From Thalassobius sp049116315 (GTDB lineage Bacteria > Pseudomonadota > Alphaproteobacteria > Rhodobacterales > Rhodobacteraceae), in the NCBI GenBank assembly GCA_049116315.1, contig JAGDZD010000015.1, forward strand, positions 186,001 to 250,000: a stretch of 64,000 bases of DNA. The letters are read 5' to 3'. The position numbers and the translations under genes were made by a program. Below, piece by piece: positions 60,892 through 64,000 of this stretch. Position 1 is the stretch's first letter; the number at the start of each line of letters is the position of its first letter. The notes beneath the pieces are model-generated. The model was not told the DNA's origin and did not search any database. It was given only the letters and a program-made list of their open reading frames with translations.

Positions 60892-62217
60892 CTAGGCGTC
60901 GGTAGAGGGGCCAAATGGGTCAGGGCGTTCGGCTTGGTGCCCCAAAACCCACCGATAGACTGACAGGACTTGCTCGGCTTTTCTATCCCAAGTGAAGTGG
61001 GACGCAATTTTTGCACGACCGTTTTGGGCCATCTGAGGCAGGGTTTCGGGGGACGCTACCAAATCTGACAGCGCTTGGCCAAAGCGGGCCACAATTTCTG
61101 CTCGGTCGCCAATTGGGGATTTGACGCCAATATCTGGCGTGACCAATTCGGCTGGCCCTGCATAATCGACAATCAAGGGCACCAGCCCCAATGCCATGGC
61201 TTCCAGCACAACACCTCCGCCAAATTCACGGACCGAAGGAAAGCTGAGGATCTGCGCCTGACAGGCAACATCCTGCACGTCGCTGTGATCCAGCCAGCCG
61301 TGAAATGACACGGCCTCTTCTATCGCATGCTCTTGTACAAAGTTCCGTAGTGACGGCATCATTGGGCCATCCCCAATCAGATCGATGTGCAACCGACCAG
61401 AGCGCAGCAGCGGCAACGCGGCCTCTAGCAACATATCTGGCCCTTTGTAGGGCACCAAACGGCCAATGAAACAGGCCCGCATCACACCGTCTTGCGCGGC
61501 GGCGGTGCGATTGAACCGGGTGGGATCAATGGCGTTTTCAGGGATATAGACTGTCTTGTGTTGATAGCGCGCCGGGATCTCTGACTTGGTGTGCTGTGAG
61601 CCGACAATGAGGGCCGCAGCGTGGCGCAGCATGGCCCGACGGCCCGGCAAAAGTTTATAGGCAGAGCGCAGATAGGACAGCCATTCTTTTTCACGCCGCC
61701 GTTCGGCATCAAACCCTTTGGGCCAAGGCACGCCGCCGTTTAGTGGCCCAACAACAAAGGGGGTTTTTGCGCGGGCGCATTTGGCTGCCAATTTGCTGGA
61801 AATGGTGGGGCTAAGCGGGGTGACACGGTGAACGATGTCATAGTCGCCGCGCTTGATTGCAGCGCCGAATTTGCGCCAGATCAGCCGTTCGAAATGCGGA
61901 TAAGACAGGGCGTTGATCAGTTGAAGGGCAGTCCAGCCCTTGCCGTCGCCCATGCGCAGGATTGATCCCAATGCCCACAGAGGTTTGGCGATGGCTTCGG
62001 AATCAATGGCGGTGAAATCTTGTCCTTCGACCAAGCCTGCGCGCACAAAGGCGTCGCGGTTGCGAATCTGGGTGACGATATGCACCTCTGCCACACGGCC
62101 AATGGCGCGGGCCAATGACCAGCCAACCAAAGGCACGCTGACCCATTCAGGATTGGCAGCTTCTGCAACGATCAAAACGCGGAGGGGGGCCGATGATGTA
62201 GAGATAGGCGCACTCAC
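60892..62217 (-). CDS. Glycosyltransferase family 4
   Basis: A 441-aa GT-B enzyme. The frame extends to 62424, but GTG 62217 overlaps the polymerase stop as GTGA and begins just before the conserved LRVLIVAEAANPEWVSVPLV. The donor domain has RACFIGRLVPYKGPDMLLEA and the EX7E block EFGGGVVLEAMALGLVPL. It is followed 10 bp later by the secreted glycosidase-like gene. Confidence 0.88.
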   Translation of the reverse strand: MSAPISTSSAPLRVLIVAEAANPEWVSVPLVGWSLARAIGRVAEVHIVTQIRNRDAFVRAGLVEGQDFTAIDSEAIAKPLWALGSILRMGDGKGWTALQLINALSYPHFERLIWRKFGAAIKRGDYDIVHRVTPLSPTISSKLAAKCARAKTPFVVGPLNGGVPWPKGFDAERRREKEWLSYLRSAYKLLPGRRAMLRHAAALIVGSQHTKSEIPARYQHKTVYIPENAIDPTRFNRTAAAQDGVMRACFIGRLVPYKGPDMLLEAALPLLRSGRLHIDLIGDGPMMPSLRNFVQEHAIEEAVSFHGWLDHSDVQDVACQAQILSFPSVREFGGGVVLEAMALGLVPLIVDYAGPAELVTPDIGVKSPIGDRAEIVARFGQALSDLVASPETLPQMAQNGRAKIASHFTWDRKAEQVLSVYRWVLGHQAERPDPFGPSTDA

Positions 62218-63596
62218 ATTATGGATTGTAGTTTCAATTTGACGGCCCGCTTTTTGGCTTCGGCGGTTTCTGCATAGCCTAGCAGAGTTCCCGCAATCAG
62301 CCATGTCAAAGGTGTCAATGTGGCGTTGGGCAACAGATCGACCAAGTTGACAGCCAACATCAAGCTGAGCCCGCCGATATAGGGCGACCAAATTGCACTT
62401 TCTTGGCCGCGGATTTTGAACCAAGCCAACAAGATCGGCGACGAGAGCAAGCCGATTTCGGCAATGAACCCAGTCCAGCCATAGATGCCCAGCACAATCA
62501 CCCAGCGCCCGTCGCTGACGGTCAGGAATTCACCCGTCACCGGATCAAGGATCATGTTGCGCCCCCAACTGCCCCAACCAAACAAGGGGCGTTCTAAGGC
62601 GCGCTGCAGTAGGGTGGATTCATTGTCGAGCCGGAACTGAAGCGAGGCGGCGCGCTCTTCGCTATAGCGGGCGATAAATTGCAACAACTCAGCTTCGGGC
62701 AGCAGGCCCAGCCCTTTTAGGATCGGATAGCTGATCGCGAGCAAGGCCATAAGCATTGCGAGCCGCAGCTTGAGCGCCCGTGGCAAGAACAATATCAGCG
62801 GCAAAAGGGCGACCGCATAGAGCAATGAGCCAACGGATTTACACAAGAAGAGCACGCCCGCCATGTAAAACACGCCCACGATCAACATCGCTTTGTTGCT
62901 GCCCGTTGCGGGGCGCACCAAAGTTGCCGTTGCGCAGAGCGCCATGAGCGCAAAAAACGCAGCCCATAAGCCGTGGTACAAAAAGACAATCGGTCTGAAG
63001 CCGCCAAAGCGGATCATCTGATCAAAGCTGTGTTGGAAGTAGCCATAAATCCAGACGTTCATCTGAGGCGATAGCCGTACTTCGATGAGCATCGGCAACG
63101 AATAAAATAGCCCCCAAAGCATATAGGCCAACAGCAGGTCTTTTTGGCCTTGTTCCTGAGACAAGAAGCTGCGCGCCATCAGCAGGGGCAGGACAAGGAT
63201 CGATTGCTGCATAACCAAAGACAAAGAGTCTTTGATCCCAAGGCCGGGCAATCCCACCAGTCCAAAAAACACCGGATCCATATTGGTTAGCGCCGTCAGG
63301 ACGGGGGAAAAGACAAACACAGCAATCAATGCGATGGTTAGGCGACTTTCCGGGATCAGCCTCAGCTTGTCGCGATGCAGCAACCAACAACACACAAAAG
63401 CAGAAATGCTGGGAATGTTTTCTTTGGTCAATGTTGGGATCAAGGGCAGGTCAAAGACCATCGGAGGTGGGGGCAACAGCAGATAGCCACCAAACACAGC
63501 CACCAATAGCGCCCGCCCGGGGGGCAGCGCCTTAAAAATCCCGAAGGTGATGAAGGGCCAAAGCCCCAGCATCAATATGGCAATTGCGTTTGGCAT
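62214..63596 (-). CDS. O-antigen polymerase/ligase-like membrane protein (Wzy)
   Basis: A 460-aa protein with about ten or more hydrophobic segments and a large periplasmic loop. The loop contains the Wzy_C-type motif RALERPLFGWGSWGRNMI, and helices such as LLVAVFGGYLLLPPPPMVF flank it. It would polymerise repeat units in the periplasm or ligate them. It is the first gene of a minus-strand unit with the GT4 and glycosidase-like genes; 231 bp separate it from the sugar transferase upstream. Confidence 0.85.
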   Translation of the reverse strand: MPNAIAILMLGLWPFITFGIFKALPPGRALLVAVFGGYLLLPPPPMVFDLPLIPTLTKENIPSISAFVCCWLLHRDKLRLIPESRLTIALIAVFVFSPVLTALTNMDPVFFGLVGLPGLGIKDSLSLVMQQSILVLPLLMARSFLSQEQGQKDLLLAYMLWGLFYSLPMLIEVRLSPQMNVWIYGYFQHSFDQMIRFGGFRPIVFLYHGLWAAFFALMALCATATLVRPATGSNKAMLIVGVFYMAGVLFLCKSVGSLLYAVALLPLILFLPRALKLRLAMLMALLAISYPILKGLGLLPEAELLQFIARYSEERAASLQFRLDNESTLLQRALERPLFGWGSWGRNMILDPVTGEFLTVSDGRWVIVLGIYGWTGFIAEIGLLSSPILLAWFKIRGQESAIWSPYIGGLSLMLAVNLVDLLPNATLTPLTWLIAGTLLGYAETAEAKKRAVKLKLQSIM

Positions 63597-63827
63597 TGTG
63601 TGCCCGTGTGTGTCCCGATGTGCCAGCCAGAGCTGACGTTGGTGTCATTGGAATATACGACACAGCTTTATCGCAACGTTAGGGCAGAATAATGGCATCG
63701 CGCCAAAGAATAGCAAATTTGTGGAGAATGACGGTCGGCGTGGTCTTGCATGACAAATGGACGACCGATCACGTGGCGCACTTGCAGCGCCCAATCTTTT
63801 GATTAAGGCACTGCGATCACGGGTGAT

Positions 63828-64000
63828 CTATTTTCCGGTCGCTTTGATCACGACCCCAATTGTAGCAAGCAGAATTTTCAGATCTGTAACCAGCGATTGG
63901 TCGTGGAAATAAGCGGTGTCAAACCGGGCCCGCTCACGGAAGGCGCTTTCGTTACGCAAAGAGGTCTGCCAATAACCTGTGATACCGGGGCGCATGGCAT
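63828..64000 (-). CDS. Initiating sugar-phosphate transferase (partial, N-terminus beyond window)
   Basis: Only the last ~57 codons are visible, with the signature AMRPGITGYWQTSLRNESAF and RFDTAYFHDQSLVTDLKILL, typical of the C-terminus of polyprenyl-phosphate sugar-1-phosphate transferases (WcaJ/PssY type). These load the first sugar on undecaprenyl phosphate. The frame ends in TAG at 63828-63830 and runs off the right edge. Confidence 0.88.
   Translation of the reverse strand, partial: AMRPGITGYWQTSLRNESAFRERARFDTAYFHDQSLVTDLKILLATIGVVIKATGK

Noticed and set aside
63692..63802. 36-codon plus-strand frame in the gap between the sugar transferase and wzy
   Set aside because: Weak ribosome binding site, no membrane segment or recognisable motif, and it lies antisense to the likely wzy promoter region; probably chance.
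1..64000. CRISPR arrays, tRNA or rRNA genes, insertion sequences, prophage genes
   Set aside because: Looked for repeat-spacer periodicity, tRNA-like cloverleafs and transposase or integrase motifs; none was recognised, though short RNAs could be missed by eye.

Overview
This window looks like the chromosome of a marine alphaproteobacterium of the Rhodobacteraceae (Roseobacter group). The reasons are the flagellar gene order (fliF-fliH-fliN-fliP divergent from fliL/motA/flhA-fliR-flhB, with flgI-flgL-flgK-flgE and motB nearby), CtrA-like TTAA-N7-TTAA boxes at flagellar promoters, a full C-P lyase locus of alphaproteobacterial layout (DUF1045 partner, hexapeptide transferase, two phnM), and moderately high GC. 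No rRNA, tRNA, CRISPR array or insertion sequence was recognised. The assignment is inferred from gene content only.

Region 1 (1-17920) is one flagellar locus. The minus-strand block 1-8766 reads fliL, a small coiled-coil protein, a MotE-like protein, motA, a 670-aa unknown, a lytic transglycosylase, flhA, fliR and flhB (cut by the window edge), mostly with ATGA overlaps. The plus-strand block 8888-12072 is fliF-fliH-fliN-fliP. Convergent to it lie flgK-flgL-flgI, flgE and motB. Near-consensus CtrA boxes sit in the fliL/fliF divergent region and upstream of flgE and motB.

Region 2 (18002-32417) is a phosphonate uptake and C-P lyase locus: phnC, phnD, phnE1, phnE2 and a hexapeptide acyltransferase; phnF with a second phnM; phnG-phnH-phnI; phnJ-phnK-phnL-phnN; phnM; and a DUF1045 2H-phosphoesterase-like gene that may stand in for the absent phnP. 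Two small plus-strand membrane-protein genes split phnI from phnJ. Regulatory features include PhnF-type half-sites, a Pho-box-like array upstream of phnC, paired hairpins between phnD and phnE, and a GC-rich multi-hairpin repeat between phnK and phnL.

Region 3 (32715-64000) is a cell-surface glycan locus of the Wzx/Wzy type: a WecG-family transferase, two Gfo/Idh/MocA oxidoreductases and two epimerases (one pair fused), several GT2/GT4 glycosyltransferases, a BY-kinase-like ATPase, a Wzz-like chain-length protein, a flippase, a polymerase/ligase and the end of an initiating sugar-phosphate transferase. Inside it are a 1519-aa NRPS (formyltransferase, truncated condensation, adenylation domain split by a luciferase-like monooxygenase, carrier) and a 2129-aa PKS (KS-AT-KR-DH-ACP-TE), with a glycosyltransferase gene between them. 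Two secreted proteins share a divergent SGNH-like domain, one of them fused to a GH-A-like domain and RTX repeats. The best candidate for an undescribed system is this combination: a possible formylated or N-oxidised aminoacyl/polyketide group attached to, or exported with, a surface glycan.
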